This document shows positions 18,271-28,100 of a stretch of DNA of 64,000 bases, one piece after another. A program made the translations under genes and the position numbers. The stretch's first letter is position 1. The number at the start of each line of letters is the position of its first letter. A model generated the notes under the pieces. It ran no database searches. It was not told the DNA's origin and was given only the letters and a program-made list of their open reading frames with translations. The stretch spans positions 22,771 through 86,770 of IMG/VR virus record IMGVR_UViG_3300042519_001303; one strand, given 5' to 3'. The DNA comes from a virus.

Positions 18271-20358
18271 ATGAACCAGTTGAATGGTTGCATGGGGGGC
18301 TTAACGGCCCCCCATGTTGTATCTACAATAGAAGAGTTACAGGAGATTGTAGCTACAATTACTGAGGTAGGGGCGTTTGCATTTGACGTTGAAACCCGAG
18401 GTATTGTAGAACGACATTCTGATGTTATGGCTTGGATTGACCAGGAATGGGAAACACACGCTACAACTATTAAAACAACCTCTGAAGATGTAATTGCCCG
18501 ATCAAAAGAAATCCTTGTAAACAAATGGGCAAATACTCTTGCGTTAGATCCAATGCGTAATGAAGTCTTTTGGCTTGGTCTTGCTACAGAGGGGCATTCA
18601 TGGGCAATCCCAATGGGGCACCCCAACGGTGAAATCATTATCCCCGAAGAACGTGGCGATGGTTCTACAATCCCACCAAGTGGTTACCGTAAACTCCTGG
18701 CTAATGGTAAGGAGTCAATGGCTAAGGGTAGGTATTATATCCCAGCAGTGTTTTCCCCTGCCCCGGAACAGCTGTCTCGAACTGAAGTTTTTAAGGAACT
18801 TGAACCCATATTCTTTGGTGATCTTGTTAAGGTCGGACATAACGTCAAATTTGACGCAAGATCTGTTCGTAAGTACTTTGATAATGAGTTGCCAGAAGGT
18901 CCATTTATTGACACTATGATTGCTCAGCATATTCTTAATGAGAACCTATCAGAGTACAGTCTTGACAAGCTTATAGCTCACAACTTTGGTGGGTTTAACC
19001 CTTACCATCAGGACGGTAAGCTTGGTGCAATAATCACTCAGGTTCCTTTTTCAAAAGCAACAAAGTATGTGCACCTAGATGCCAAATGGACATGGCATTT
19101 GTACAAAATTCTTTGGCAGAAGATTCAAAACAAAGAAGAGTTGTTGTCATGTCTGCGCCAAGACATGGAAGTTATCCGTGTGCTTATGGAAATGGAAGAT
19201 ACAGGTATCCCTGTTGACCATAGATCTATGAAGAAGTTAGGTGTTGAACTAGACAAAAATCTAAACAACCTGCTTCTAAATATGATGGACTACGCTCCCC
19301 CTGGATTTAACCCAGATAGCCCCAAGCATAAACAACAACTGTTGTTTACTAAGAAGCGAGAGGGGGGTCTTGGTCTAAAGCCCACCAAGTTTACAGAAAA
19401 GGGTTCAGCCTCAGTAGACGAAGAAGCTTTACACAACCTTGAGGCCAAACACCCAATTGTTCCAATGTTGATTGACTGGGCAGAAACAAAAAAGGTCAAG
19501 TCAACTTATGTTGATGGTTTGCTCACAAAGTTAAACAAAGGCTCTCTACATCCGTCCTTCCACTTACACAGAACTGCTACGGGTCGTTTGTCCTCAAGCA
19601 ACCCTAACTTACAGAACATCCCAAGAGACAGTAGCGTTCGTAGTTTGTTTGTGGCCACTCCAGGAAACGTTTTGTTAGTAGCTGACTATGACCAGATTGA
19701 ACTGCGTGTCATGTGTATGTTCTCAGGGGATAAGAAAATGAGTGAGTTCTTTCTCAATGGCGATGATATTCACTCTGGAGCAGCTGCTCTTATATTGGGT
19801 AAACCAGTTGAGGAAGTTACTTCAGAAGAACGCCAACTTGGAAAAGGCGTTAACTTCTTAACTGCTTATGGTGGAGGCCCTCAAAAACTAGCAAGAACAA
19901 CTGGCGTTGATGAAGAGCATGCACGGTTTGTTATTGACCAGTACTACAAGCAGTTCTCAGGAATAACTAAATGGAAGAAGTCCATCATTGATGAGGGTAT
20001 AAAAATGGGGTATGTAAAAACTATCTCAGGTCGTCGTCGTAGACTTCCTGATTTACGATCAGATGATTACATGTTACGTTCTAGAGCAGAGCGTCAGGCT
20101 GTAAATGCAGTAGTACAAGGATCAGCGGCTGATATCTGTAAGAAAGCAATGATTGACGTTTATGAAGTACTCAAGTACACAGACTCTAATATAATTGTTC
20201 AGGTTCATGACGAACTAGTGGCCATGGTTCCAGAAGACTCAGTTGACATAATTCAGCCATTGTTTATAAATGCCATGGGTGATGGTAACATTATTAATGG
20301 AATACCATTGAGAGTGTCCTGTCACTCAGCTTATAACTGGTCGGAGGCGAAAGGATGA
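18271..20358 (+). CDS. polA: Family A DNA polymerase (PolI-like) with 3'-5' exonuclease domain
   Basis: 695 residues. Exonuclease motifs: AFDVETRG (Asp39, Glu41) and KVGHNVKFDARSVR. Polymerase motifs: A, VADYDQIELRVM around residue 470; B, RQLGKGVNFLTAYGG; C, VQVHDELV with HDE at 646-648. The 5'-3' nuclease domain of bacterial PolI is missing, as in phage replicative polymerases. A roughly 60-residue insertion follows exo motif I (residues 45-110), where the protein has QEWETHATTIKTTSED. The start is two bases after the SSB stop with only a weak ribosome site. Confidence 0.92.
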   Translation: MNQLNGCMGGLTAPHVVSTIEELQEIVATITEVGAFAFDVETRGIVERHSDVMAWIDQEWETHATTIKTTSEDVIARSKEILVNKWANTLALDPMRNEVFWLGLATEGHSWAIPMGHPNGEIIIPEERGDGSTIPPSGYRKLLANGKESMAKGRYYIPAVFSPAPEQLSRTEVFKELEPIFFGDLVKVGHNVKFDARSVRKYFDNELPEGPFIDTMIAQHILNENLSEYSLDKLIAHNFGGFNPYHQDGKLGAIITQVPFSKATKYVHLDAKWTWHLYKILWQKIQNKEELLSCLRQDMEVIRVLMEMEDTGIPVDHRSMKKLGVELDKNLNNLLLNMMDYAPPGFNPDSPKHKQQLLFTKKREGGLGLKPTKFTEKGSASVDEEALHNLEAKHPIVPMLIDWAETKKVKSTYVDGLLTKLNKGSLHPSFHLHRTATGRLSSSNPNLQNIPRDSSVRSLFVATPGNVLLVADYDQIELRVMCMFSGDKKMSEFFLNGDDIHSGAAALILGKPVEEVTSEERQLGKGVNFLTAYGGGPQKLARTTGVDEEHARFVIDQYYKQFSGITKWKKSIIDEGIKMGYVKTISGRRRRLPDLRSDDYMLRSRAERQAVNAVVQGSAADICKKAMIDVYEVLKYTDSNIIVQVHDELVAMVPEDSVDIIQPLFINAMGDGNIINGIPLRVSCHSAYNWSEAKG

Positions 20359-20813
20359 TCATGGCTTCAAACCCAGTAGAAGAACGCAACTTCTATCTGA
20401 CTCTATCTATATTGGAGGGTCAAAAGTTAGCTCACGCTGCTGGTTTTTCTGTACCATCCCCTGATGTTCAACAACATGAAATTATAGATACCATGCAAAA
20501 ATGGTTTGTATTGTCTAATACCGGCGTATTACACCATTTAAAAGAGTGTGCATCATGGATGATCACTGTTCTTAGAGAAAATAATGACTTTGACGAAGCT
20601 ACATTAAAAGCAACTGAAAATATTATTACATCATTTGGTGTGGCAACCATTGCACATCTAATAGATCAAGATATAATATCCATTGATGAAACAGCAGTAG
20701 ACCCATCGTTTACCGAAAAAACTATGGAATCTTTAGTTGGATTGATGCTTGCAGCAGCATTAGATGATCTAGACTATGACGAAGACGAGGAGGAAGACGA
20801 GGACTATGAGTAG
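20355..20813 (+). CDS. Unknown helical protein with acidic tail
   Basis: 152 residues, ATGA overlap with the polymerase gene, preceded by GGAGG. Mostly helical with a C terminus of about 15 Asp/Glu/Tyr residues (DLDYDEDEEEDEDYE). Acidic tails of this kind mimic DNA or dock to basic surfaces of SSB or polymerase partners. Not recognised as a known family. Confidence 0.6.
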   Translation: MIMASNPVEERNFYLTLSILEGQKLAHAAGFSVPSPDVQQHEIIDTMQKWFVLSNTGVLHHLKECASWMITVLRENNDFDEATLKATENIITSFGVATIAHLIDQDIISIDETAVDPSFTEKTMESLVGLMLAAALDDLDYDEDEEEDEDYE

Positions 20814-21210
20814 TGATTGGTGGTCAAAAAAACTAAGTGGAGACAAACCATCTCCGTCAACTAACCGTAGCTTTAACCCAGTTATACCTCCTACCTCTGG
20901 TGTCATTAGATTCCCACAACCAGTAATACCTCAACAAGGTCCCGACGAACCACAACGAGTTTTACGCCCAGATTTAGATTCACAAGCACAAATTACAATG
21001 GGTGAAGCGTTAAGACTATGGAAGGGTGGAGAAGCTGCCAAGAAACAAGGGGACGTTACTTGCCCTGAATGTGGTAGCCCTAACGTATTTACACGAAGTT
21101 CTAGAGCAGCAAGTACAAGTATTCAAGGTAAGTCACCAGCACCCAGATGTTTTGAATGTGGCTGGAATGGTATGTATGACCAAGCTTCCCAGAGTTCCTG
21201 GGGCGTCTAA
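20806..21210 (+). CDS. Zinc-ribbon protein, unknown
   Basis: Start at 20806 after GAGG, overlapping the acidic-tail gene by 8 bases. 134 residues. A Pro-rich N-terminal half (VIPPTSGVIRFPQPVIPQ) leads to a C-terminal zinc ribbon, CPECGSPNVF then CFECGWNGMYDQ. Likely binds nucleic acid or a replication partner. It lies directly before recA. Confidence 0.6.
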   Translation: MSSDWWSKKLSGDKPSPSTNRSFNPVIPPTSGVIRFPQPVIPQQGPDEPQRVLRPDLDSQAQITMGEALRLWKGGEAAKKQGDVTCPECGSPNVFTRSSRAASTSIQGKSPAPRCFECGWNGMYDQASQSSWGV

Positions 21211-21224
21211 CAAAAAGGAAACAA

Positions 21225-22244
21225 ATGCGCATTGATGCAACACGCGAGAGCCTTGATTCAATCATCTCCGCAATCAATAAAAAGTACGGCGAAAACATAA
21301 TTGTCCAAGGTAATCAAGTCAAAGAAGAAGTACCTCGTATTACTACAGGCATTCTTGCATATGACCTAATGCTTGGAGGAGGCTGGCCAGCAAACCAGTG
21401 GTCTGAGATCATTGGAGATGAATCCTCAGGAAAAACTGCTCTTGCTTACAAAACTATTGCGGCTAATCAAGCAATAGATCCAGACTGGGTAGCAATGTGG
21501 ATTGCCGCTGAAGAGTTTGTACCTGACTATGCCAAAGCAATCGGTGTTGATCTTGACCGACTTTGGGTTGTTGAAACCAACGTTATGGAACAAGTCTATG
21601 ATTTGATTATTCGTGCGATGGAAAACCGTGCGGTTGACTGCATTGTTCTTGACTCTTTACCCGCACTCGTCCCAGGCGACGAAGCAGAAAAAATGATGGA
21701 TGAGTTTACAATGGGGTTAGGTGCACGTCTTACAGGTAAGTTCTTCCGTAAGAGTAGCAAGGCACAGAAACGCTCAATGGTCGTAGAAGATCGTGGTTGT
21801 ACAGGATTGATCATTAACCAATGGCGTGAAAAGATTGGCGTAATGTATGGTGACCCACGCACCACCCCAGGTGGTAAGGCCAAGAACTTCCATTACTTTG
21901 CCAGAGTAGAAGTTAAGCGTGACGAGTGGATTAAAGAAAAGGATGAGCCAGTAGGTCAAACCATCCGTGCTCGTACAATGAAAAATAAGACATACCGCCC
22001 ACAGCAGGTTGCCGTCGTAGACTTCTACTTTTCAGAGGCAAACGGTTTTAAACTTGGGGAATTTGACACTATCAAAGATATCGTAAACATCTGTATCTCG
22101 GTAGAAATCATTACACGAGGTGGGGCGTACTACAATTACAACGGGCAGAAGTGGCAAGGTAAGGAAGCATTACTTAATGCTGTTCGTGAAGATCTAGACA
22201 TGCAAGCAGAATTACGACAGAAAGCTACGGAGTATTTCCTATGA
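21225..22244 (+). CDS. recA: RecA/UvsX-like recombinase
   Basis: 339 residues, starting after AAGGAAACAA. Walker A GDESSGKT at 64-71, catalytic-type glutamate in AAEEFVPDYA, Walker B CIVLDSLPALVP, and loop L2-like GCTGLIINQWREK. RecA proteins form filaments on single-stranded DNA and drive strand exchange; in phages this supports recombination-dependent replication. Downstream genes encode three nuclease-like proteins, consistent with a recombination module. Confidence 0.9.
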   Translation: MRIDATRESLDSIISAINKKYGENIIVQGNQVKEEVPRITTGILAYDLMLGGGWPANQWSEIIGDESSGKTALAYKTIAANQAIDPDWVAMWIAAEEFVPDYAKAIGVDLDRLWVVETNVMEQVYDLIIRAMENRAVDCIVLDSLPALVPGDEAEKMMDEFTMGLGARLTGKFFRKSSKAQKRSMVVEDRGCTGLIINQWREKIGVMYGDPRTTPGGKAKNFHYFARVEVKRDEWIKEKDEPVGQTIRARTMKNKTYRPQQVAVVDFYFSEANGFKLGEFDTIKDIVNICISVEIITRGGAYYNYNGQKWQGKEALLNAVREDLDMQAELRQKATEYFL

Positions 22245-22570
22245 TGTTTGGTAGAGAAGAAAAGCGTTCAATAATGAAAGCTTCTAAGAAGCAAGAGAAC
22301 CGTTCTGCAAAAATATATAAGGGTAGCCGTAATGCAGGATCAGGTTCAGGTTGGATGCGCAAGAATGACGTGCGTACCCATGAACTTCTTATTGAAAATA
22401 AACTTACAAATAATGTTAAATCATACTCAGTTAAATCCCAAGAGCTGGTAGAGTTAACACAACGTGCAGTACTAGAAGATAGATTACCGGTTTTGCAGTT
22501 TGATCTTGGTGGTCGTCATTATGTAGTACTAAACGAAGCCGACTTCCAAATGCTTATTGGAGAACAATGA
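22241..22570 (+). CDS. PD-(D/E)XK-like putative Holliday junction resolvase
   Basis: 109 residues. The segment GSGSGWMRKNDVRTHELLIE followed by NKLT supplies an Asp and an E-x-K pair in the spacing of small phage resolvases of the PD-(D/E)XK fold. The usual end LPVLQFDLGGRHYVVLNEAD is also in family style. Overlaps recA by four bases. The E-N-K form of the catalytic pair is acceptable for the family; activity is inferred. Confidence 0.6.
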   Translation: MMFGREEKRSIMKASKKQENRSAKIYKGSRNAGSGSGWMRKNDVRTHELLIENKLTNNVKSYSVKSQELVELTQRAVLEDRLPVLQFDLGGRHYVVLNEADFQMLIGEQ

Positions 22571-22743
22571 ATAGGTATGATCAGTCAAGCTTAATAGAAT
22601 ATGGTTTATCTAAAGAAACAGATCAACCAGATTGGCAAACTATTGCCAAGAACCTATATGAAGTTATTCAACAAGGTACCGAAATGCCTGTTCATATAGG
22701 ATTACAATACATAGAAGACTACATTAAGGCGACTCGTGGATAA
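22567..22743 (+). CDS. 58-aa unknown protein
   Basis: Starts in an ATGA overlap with the resolvase-like gene and stops inside the start of the next small gene. Sequence begins MNRYDQSSLIEYGLSKE and ends LQYIEDYIKATRG. Helical and acidic, not recognised. The tight overlaps on both sides are the main evidence that it is translated. Confidence 0.55.
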   Translation: MNRYDQSSLIEYGLSKETDQPDWQTIAKNLYEVIQQGTEMPVHIGLQYIEDYIKATRG

Positions 22744-22873
22744 TACACCAAATGTTGAAAAATTGCGTAGTGATTGTGAACACTTAGCAAGAATTATTGC
22801 ATCAATGTACAACTGGAAAAATAAGAGTGTTGAAGAAATCATCGCTGCTTTTCCAAAGGAAACAAATGACTGA
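22736..22873 (+). CDS. 45-aa unknown protein, GTG start
   Basis: Reads (GTG)DNTPNVEKLRSDCEHLAR and ends FPKETND. A ribosome-like AAGG lies upstream of GTG at 22736, and the stop overlaps the ATG of the nuclease gene. Predicted helical. It continues the chain of overlapping genes between recA and the Cas4-like nuclease. Function unknown. Confidence 0.5.
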   Translation: MDNTPNVEKLRSDCEHLARIIASMYNWKNKSVEEIIAAFPKETND

Positions 22874-23735
22874 TACCCCGTGGTACACAAAGAACTACAA
22901 AGACTTAGCCAAGGTTAAGGGAAGAATCCTCCCAGCAATTCAAACTCAAGTGGCTCTTAATAGCAAAGAGCGCAATAGCACTAGAGACACAGAACATCTA
23001 CACCCATCAGAACTTTCCAAAAAAGACTGGTGTGCCAGAGCCGCATGGTATAAAATTAAACAACACCCTGCGGCAGATGAATCACTAGCTTTTAGCCGCC
23101 TTAACATATTTGAGGAGGGCCATGCGATACATGCAAAATGGCAAAAGTGGATTCAGCAAGCTGGCATTCTTGGTGGCACCTGGGAATGTGAGGCTTGTCA
23201 TGAACGCTGGGAAGGCGTTTCTCCTGAGTGTTGTCCTGTTTGTTCTAGTGATGCCTTTCGCTATCGGGAGGTACCTGTACGTAACGATGCACACAGAATA
23301 CTCGGTCACGCGGATGGAGAAGTTGTGGATGCGGATGGTAGAGCCCTTATTGAGATAAAAAGCGTAGGGTTAGGAACTGTTAGGTGGGACCACCCAACTC
23401 TCTTTAAAGCCTACTCAAGTGGAGAACTTACTCTTGATGGACTTTGGAAGAACATTAAAAAGCCGTTTGCTTCGCACGTTCGACAAGGCCATGTGTACAT
23501 GTATTGCACAGGGCATGACAGTATTGTTTTTATTTACGAGTGGAAGCCCACACAAGAGGTAAAAGAGTTTACGGTAAATTACCAAGAAGAAATTATGCAA
23601 CCAATACTAGATAACTGCAAGACAGTTATGCATCATTTAGAGGAAGATACTCTTCCTGATACACCAGATTGGGCTTATGACAAAAACTCTAACGGATGCA
23701 AGTTTTGCCCGTATAAAAAGGAATGCTGGAAATGA
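22866..23735 (+). CDS. Cas4/RecB-like PD-(D/E)XK exonuclease with iron-sulfur cysteines
   Basis: Start at 22866 after AAAGGAAACA. 289 residues. Cys56 (DWCARAAWY) plus the C-terminal trio GCKFCPYKKEC form the four-cysteine iron-sulfur set of Cas4/AddB-type nucleases. Motifs GHADGEV and LIEIKSV give the catalytic Asp and E-x-K, with QGHVYMYC as the QxxxY motif. An inserted zinc ribbon (CEACHERW, CCPVC) is unusual. No cas1/cas2 or array is nearby; a role in end resection for recombination is likely. Confidence 0.8.
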   Translation: MTDTPWYTKNYKDLAKVKGRILPAIQTQVALNSKERNSTRDTEHLHPSELSKKDWCARAAWYKIKQHPAADESLAFSRLNIFEEGHAIHAKWQKWIQQAGILGGTWECEACHERWEGVSPECCPVCSSDAFRYREVPVRNDAHRILGHADGEVVDADGRALIEIKSVGLGTVRWDHPTLFKAYSSGELTLDGLWKNIKKPFASHVRQGHVYMYCTGHDSIVFIYEWKPTQEVKEFTVNYQEEIMQPILDNCKTVMHHLEEDTLPDTPDWAYDKNSNGCKFCPYKKECWK

Positions 23736-24229
23736 GAGTAATACCCAAAGTTGAAGATGAAGGCCCAGCACTTACACGCTTTAAAACTAAATTTACGTTA
23801 CCAACACGACCATCAGACTCTCCACCAGACTTACCTAATGATCTAGATGATATGGATGATAGAGATCTCATGAATGTTTACACAGAGTTTATGGCATGGG
23901 TGTCATACCTTAAAGGCCAGTTAGTCCAAGCAGAGATTGAAGAAGATAGAGAGGGTAACCAATGTCGGGTTACAGAGGCAAGAGTTTTAATAGAGCAATG
24001 GGGAGCAGATGCCAAGGGGGATCGCGTTACTATCGCAAAAGCAAAAAGAGATGTAGATTCCCGCGTCTTGTCCCAACAAGAGAAATACCAAGTTTCTAGA
24101 GCATACAGAAAGTTATTAGAAGCACTGTTTGATTCATGTGAACGTGGAGCACAATTGCTTTCACGCGAACTTAGTCGTAGAATTGGTTTGCACAGTAAAG
24201 AACAACGTACATCAAGATTTGGAGCATGA
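23732..24229 (+). CDS. Unknown coiled-coil protein (165 aa)
   Basis: ATGA overlap with the nuclease gene. A Pro/Asp-rich N terminus (RPSDSPPDLPNDLDDMDD) is followed by DLMNVYTEFMAWVSYLKGQL and a long helical region. The layout 'LPD..DLM..Y..F..W..Y....L..AE..' recurs in actinophage proteins of unknown function near recombination genes. No catalytic motif. Confidence 0.65.
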   Translation: MRVIPKVEDEGPALTRFKTKFTLPTRPSDSPPDLPNDLDDMDDRDLMNVYTEFMAWVSYLKGQLVQAEIEEDREGNQCRVTEARVLIEQWGADAKGDRVTIAKAKRDVDSRVLSQQEKYQVSRAYRKLLEALFDSCERGAQLLSRELSRRIGLHSKEQRTSRFGA

Positions 24230-24230
24230 T

Positions 24231-24416
24231 ATGCCAACATGGGATGAAATTGGAGCTAAAAACGCTAGAGAAGCAAATGAGCGTATGCGTCAAGATGCAA
24301 ACGCAAGAGCCTCAATTGCGCCAATTAATGAAGTAAACCATACTCTAAAAGAAATTAAAGCCCTTCTTATAGAGATTAGAAATGTAATAAAGGACACCAA
24401 GAATGTCAGCGGCTAA
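24231..24416 (+). CDS. 61-aa unknown protein
   Basis: Start at 24231, six bases after GGAG. Charged and helical (NAREANERMRQDANAR; LKEIKALLIEIRNVIKD), probably a short coiled coil. It overlaps the next gene by 14 bases. Unrecognised. Confidence 0.6.
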   Translation: MPTWDEIGAKNAREANERMRQDANARASIAPINEVNHTLKEIKALLIEIRNVIKDTKNVSG

Positions 24417-24765
24417 ACAAAAAGGTACTTCCTTTGAAACAGCTATACGTAAATACCTCAATACCAAAGGTTTTCCTAAAGCATCCCGCACAGTTCTAAA
24501 GGGCGGAGAAGACACTGGGGATATCAATGGTATCCGTAATGAGGGACAAGAACGAGAGCTCGCCATACAGTGTAAAAACCAACGTAAGTTAAGCTTAAGT
24601 GGCTGGTTAGATGCTACAGTAGAACAAGCAGCTAGGTTAGGAAAATCAATGCCTGCCTTAGTTGTTAAACGCGCTGGTAAAGGCGAAAAAGCATTGGGTG
24701 ATACATATGTTGTGATGAGGTTAGATGACTTCGTTACACTGCTACAAGAGGGTGGTTACTCGTAA
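24403..24765 (+). CDS. PD-(D/E)XK resolvase-like endonuclease
   Basis: 120 residues. KGTSFETAIRKYLNTKGFPK, then GGEDTGDINGI and LAIQCKNQRKLSLSGWLD give the E...GD...Q-x-K arrangement of archaeal-type Hjc or phage PD-(D/E)XK resolvases (Gln in place of Glu in the E-x-K pair). Such enzymes cut branched DNA. With the gene at 22241 the phage may have two resolvase-like proteins; which one acts on Holliday junctions cannot be told. Confidence 0.65.
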   Translation: MSAAKQKGTSFETAIRKYLNTKGFPKASRTVLKGGEDTGDINGIRNEGQERELAIQCKNQRKLSLSGWLDATVEQAARLGKSMPALVVKRAGKGEKALGDTYVVMRLDDFVTLLQEGGYS

Positions 24766-24767
24766 AA

Positions 24768-24793
24768 TTAAAGGGTTGATAATAACCCTTTAA
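24768..24793. terminator. Perfect stem-loop, possible weak terminator
   Basis: TTAAAGGGTT-gataat-AACCCTTTAA, ten paired bases, three bases after the resolvase-like stop. There is no long T tract, so it may attenuate or stabilise the mRNA end before the SpoVS-like gene rather than terminate fully. Confidence 0.5.
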
Positions 24794-24809
24794 CCATATG
24801 GAGTAACTT

Positions 24810-25091
24810 ATGTCACAAGATAATGTAGACGATATTGTAAAAGTTTCCGGTAGCAGCAACCCACAGAGTGTTGGCTCTATCGTAGCCCGAGCGGTCATTG
24901 CTGGCCAGCATCCAAAGATGCGTGCTATTGGCGCAAGTGCCGTAAACCAGGCTGTAAAAGCATGTGCTATTGCACGTGGGTTTGTCGCACCAAGGGGTGT
25001 TGACCTGTGCTTTGTCATTGGTTTTGATGACATTGAAGGGGATAACGGAGAGACCATCTCAGCTATCGCTTTTAGACCTGTCGAACGATAA
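24810..25091 (+). CDS. spoVS: SpoVS-like (stage V sporulation protein S) protein
   Basis: 93 residues. The core IGASAVNQAVKACAIARGFV followed by APRGVDLCFVIGFDDIE is almost diagnostic for SpoVS, a small protein with an Alba-like nucleic-acid-binding fold; the N-terminal VKVSGSSNPQSVGSIVARAV also fits. In Bacillus SpoVS affects septation and sporulation. In a phage it could compact DNA or alter host gene expression (inference). It stands alone between two stem-loops. Confidence 0.85.
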   Translation: MSQDNVDDIVKVSGSSNPQSVGSIVARAVIAGQHPKMRAIGASAVNQAVKACAIARGFVAPRGVDLCFVIGFDDIEGDNGETISAIAFRPVER

Positions 25092-25154
25092 TACCCCTGT
25101 ATAAAGTGGTATTATTGTTTATCTTGTCTTTCACTATTTAGGAGACCCCCCACC

Positions 25155-28100
25155 ATGGCAGCAAAGAAAAAAGGCGCATCTGACAAAGATCCAGCACCTA
25201 AGAAAACAACACCTAAAAAACCAGCAGCTAAAAAAGAAGATACTCCTAAAAAAGAAACAAAAAAGAAGATTGGTGAGGGAGTTTCCCTTCCAAAGAGCGA
25301 GCGAGCAGTTTCAAACAACGCTCGCGCCAATATGTTGAGGCTTAAAAAAGAAAAGGAAGATCAAGAAGCATTACTTTTAAGTAGTGGTGTTTCCGCTCAG
25401 CAAGCTTCTGATGCTGCCGAAATAGCTAGACTTGCCCAAATAGAAGCCTTGAAGGGTAGTAGTGTTGTACCTGAAAGAGCTGCACTAGATGAAGAAGACG
25501 CAGCTTTTTCTGAATTAACAGCTAAAAGAGCTTTAGAAGATAAAGCAAGAGAACTCAGTGCATCTAAGCTTTCAAAGGGAAATAAAAAGACTTATGGTGG
25601 TAGAACTGCCTTTAGAGCTCTTCCAGAAGCCAGAAAAGCCAGTATTATGGCTGCTCGTGAAAATACACGTAAGATTATTGAAGCGGTAAAGCCTGCTCGT
25701 AGAGGCAGAGAACAACAGGCAGCTGAAGACGCAGTTCTTGCAGACGTCATAGGTGATACAGACACTTCTACTCTTGTTCCCCCTGGTGAAAATAAGCGTA
25801 GACAAAGAAGCCAAGCACGAGCTGCAGCAGGAACCACTAGTAACAGGTCTCGTACAGTACGCCAACAGCGGGCTGTAAGCGCCAACGTTCCTAAGAGAGA
25901 TAATACTGCTAAACCTGTTAGCACCACACGTATAGACCCCAAAAAGTTAAAAAGAGTACCAAGGGATCAGGCTGAAATTGACAGGGAAATACAGGCACGT
26001 AAAGATAAAGCTGCAAGCAAATCTCGTGTTGCAGGAGCTGGGTTACCTTTAAATCAAGTTGAAGGTATTGATGATAACGCTATGGGTAACGTAGCCACAG
26101 CAGATACTGCATCTAGAAACTTTAATAGAGAAGGGGAGGTTACTGAAGTAACTCGCCCTTCAGCACAAGAATTGAGTGTTGCTGGAATCAGCATTAGTTC
26201 TGATAGATTAAATAGGCTTATGTATGGTGACCCACAGGGTACCAAGTCAGAACGTTTGCAATCGCAAAACTTTTGGTCACAACATCCGGTAGAAAGCTTT
26301 TTTCACCCAGACGCTGGAAATGTTGATGCATTAAAACTGGCTCATGAACGACCTGATTTGCTAAAGCCAGAAAACAGAGAAGCTGCAATAGCAGAAGGTA
26401 TTAGCCCTGAGTTACACGAAGAACTTGGCAACTTAACTCCTGAAGAACGTCATATTCGTTATGAGGACGCCGCTGCTAATGCTCCAGATAAAAACGCTTA
26501 TGATAAATTTACATCAGTAATTGCACAGACATATAAAGAAGCCCGCCAGGGAACTCGGGGATCAACAAGGGTAGCTGGTATAGAAGCAGAAAAACCAATT
26601 GAAGGGTTAAGCCATGAAAAAGCCACAGAAATGGCTTATAAAGCTGGACTTGCAGAGATACAAAAATTCCAGACAATGAATAATAGGGGAGCACTAAATA
26701 TTTCCGAATCTATTAAGCGTTTAAGAAGAATAGAAGAAGAAAATTTAGTTACTAAAAAAGATGTTGCGGGTGAGTCGGAACAAGTAATAGACCCAAAACA
26801 ATTTGAAGGCCTAGACACTGCGGACATTAGTGCCTTAATACTAGGTGGGCAAGTGCGTACTACAGCTGCTCCACTCAATACTGTTTTGAGTAGACAATTA
26901 TTTGTAAAAGGCGCAGCTCCAGGAAAAGACAAGCCTGATGAAAGACCTGTTAGTGTTAAAGGTACAGCCGCTCAGGGTCGTTCAGTACTTTCTGAAGGAA
27001 TGCCTGCAAGACTACAGCAGCAACTTAGAGATAACCCAGTTAAAGCCCAAAGACACCTTGGTAAAATTGCCAGAGAAGCAACTGGTTCTAGCCTTGTAGT
27101 TCCTCATAACCCCATAACTGGTAAAAGCTATGGTGACACCATACAAGGGGCACACTTTATAGAAGACCCATATACCGGCACTTTAGCAAAAGTTAATATG
27201 CTTGCTGGAATGCAAACAAGTGCTATGGACCAGTTTGGAGAGCTGTCTACTCTTACTGAAGACCACCCCAGCTATGATCCAAAATTGCATGCTCAACATA
27301 TTGGCGCCCATGTTCTTAAAGTAGACCCAGACAAAGCATTTTTAGCATCTCATGCTGACGACGAAGAATCTGATAACGAAACATCTGTGTCACTCCACAG
27401 AAAAGTTACTACAACTGATTCAACTAACTCTAGACATCCTAATTTGCCAACTCTTGCCGGTGCAATAGGTGACCAACACCTTGAAGGTGTTCGAAAATGG
27501 CAAGAAGCTGGTCTTCGTACAAACCCAAGTGTTAAAGAAGAAGCAGCAGCAGATCCTTACATGGATGTTTCTAGCGATGAAACTGGCGAAGCAATTAAAA
27601 GACACACAGCTGCAGCTCTTGGTTTAACTGATAGGCCCTCTCAAACAATGCGCACAGTTAATGGTGTTACTTTTAATACAAGAGGACCAGTTATACCTGG
27701 AAGAATCAGCCAGATTATTTCCGATAGAAGAGCACTTGATACTTCTGCAGCCGAATCAGCTGCTGGTGCTATCAACGATCTCTCTGAAGGTGGCACTGCT
27801 GCTAAAGCAGACACCGTTACGGATATGCCATACAAAACTGCACAACAGCAGGCATGGTCTGAAATAAATGCTAGACAAGACGAATCAGCTGCTAAAAGAA
27901 AAGCTGAAGATACTACCTATGATTCTGATATGTCTGACTATATAAAAGAAATGGAAGGTTTTGACAAAGAAAATCCAGGAGTTGTAGCACGAGAAGATCT
28001 TGAACAAAAAGCTAGTTCAATAGCTGGTCTTTCAAAAACTATTGCTAATAAGGCGGTACAGCACATTACTTCTGGGGCTTCTCCAGAAGCAGTGGGGCTT

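Noticed and set aside
22866-23735. Cas4-like gene considered as part of a CRISPR system
   Set aside because: No cas1/cas2 or array; Cas4-like nucleases are common in phage recombination modules.
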